From DAOPMC01 sp035392025 (GTDB lineage Bacteria; Bacillota_I; Bacilli_A; RF39; UBA660): a DNA stretch of 13,714 nt. The stretch covers positions 1-13,714 of the forward strand of contig DAOPMC010000025.1 in NCBI GenBank assembly GCA_035392025.1. Reading direction: 5' to 3'. Positions 13,664-13,714 of the stretch are shown in pieces (positions within the stretch are counted from its first letter, which is position 1; each line of letters starts with the position of its first letter). A model generated the notes under the pieces. The model saw only the letters and a list, made by a program, of their open reading frames with translations, was not told the DNA's origin and did no database searches. The translations under genes and the position numbers were made by a program.

Positions 13664-13714
13664 TGTTTATCTTATGATAATGTCTTAAGTGTTATCTTTA
13701 GAAAATGTCTCACT
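13664..13714 (+). mobile_element. Possible IS21-type insertion sequence end (partial)
   Basis: From 13664 the plus strand reads TGTTTATCTTATGATAATGT. It then shows a degenerate tandem repeat of about 25 bases: unit one at 13665-13688 and unit two at 13689-13714, both of the form GT(G)TTATCTT...AATGTCT. The second unit contains GAAAATGTCTCA, nearly the same as GAAAATGTCCCA at the opposite edge of the window. A TGT tip with repeated sub-terminal motifs fits an IS21-family end running out of the window. No transposase gene is visible, so this remains a pattern-based call. Confidence 0.35.

Noticed and set aside
1..13714. CRISPR array, rRNA, riboswitch or prophage genes
   Set aside because: No regularly spaced repeats, conserved rRNA segments, riboswitch-like leaders or phage structural genes were seen in either strand.

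Overview
The window comes from a very AT-rich, spore-forming Firmicute. It carries sporulation genes (spoIIAA, a sigma-F-type factor, spoVAC, spoVAD, spoVAE) next to scpA and scpB, an arrangement typical of Bacilli and Clostridia. TGA is used as a stop codon (end of spoVAD), so this is the standard bacterial code and not a Mycoplasma code. The base composition and divergent proteins suggest an uncultured gut-type lineage, perhaps near Erysipelotrichales or the RF39-like Bacilli; that placement is inference. All confident intact genes lie on the minus strand, so transcription runs from high to low coordinates.

Right half (about 6.1-13.6 kb), core chromosome. A HelD-like helicase has a near-consensus sigma-A promoter. 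Next comes a secreted, membrane-anchored protein of unknown function whose stop codon directly abuts spoIIAA, and then the sigma factor. The usual middle gene of this operon, the anti-sigma kinase spoIIAB, is absent: spoIIAA stops one base before the sigF start codon. SpoIIAA still keeps the serine that SpoIIAB would phosphorylate. A hairpin terminator overlaps the sigF stop codon, followed by a candidate sigma-G promoter and spoVAC-spoVAD-spoVAE, the core channel set for loading dipicolinic acid into the forespore. A second hairpin terminator overlaps the spoVAE stop codon. scpA-scpB (condensin partners) follow with a candidate extended -10 promoter, then tRNA-Leu(CAA).

Left half (1-6.0 kb), accessory. 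Directly beyond the tRNA is a tightly overlapping three-gene cassette: a putative HExxH metallopeptidase and two small unrecognised proteins, ended by a strong hairpin terminator. A broken IS110-family transposase remnant on the plus strand separates it from six closely spaced minus-strand genes: an apparently 5'-truncated orphan, a single-pass membrane protein, a four-cysteine zinc-ribbon protein, a YwaF-like integral membrane protein, an AlkD-like DNA glycosylase, and a secreted protein with a C-terminal Listeria-Bacteroides (InlB B-type) repeat.

Both window edges look like the outward-facing ends of IS21-type insertion sequences, with 5'-TGT tips and sub-terminal copies of a GAAAATGTC(C/T)CA motif. 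The block may therefore be bracketed by repeats. No rRNA, CRISPR array or riboswitch was seen, and no stretch over 300 bases lacks a gene or gene remnant.
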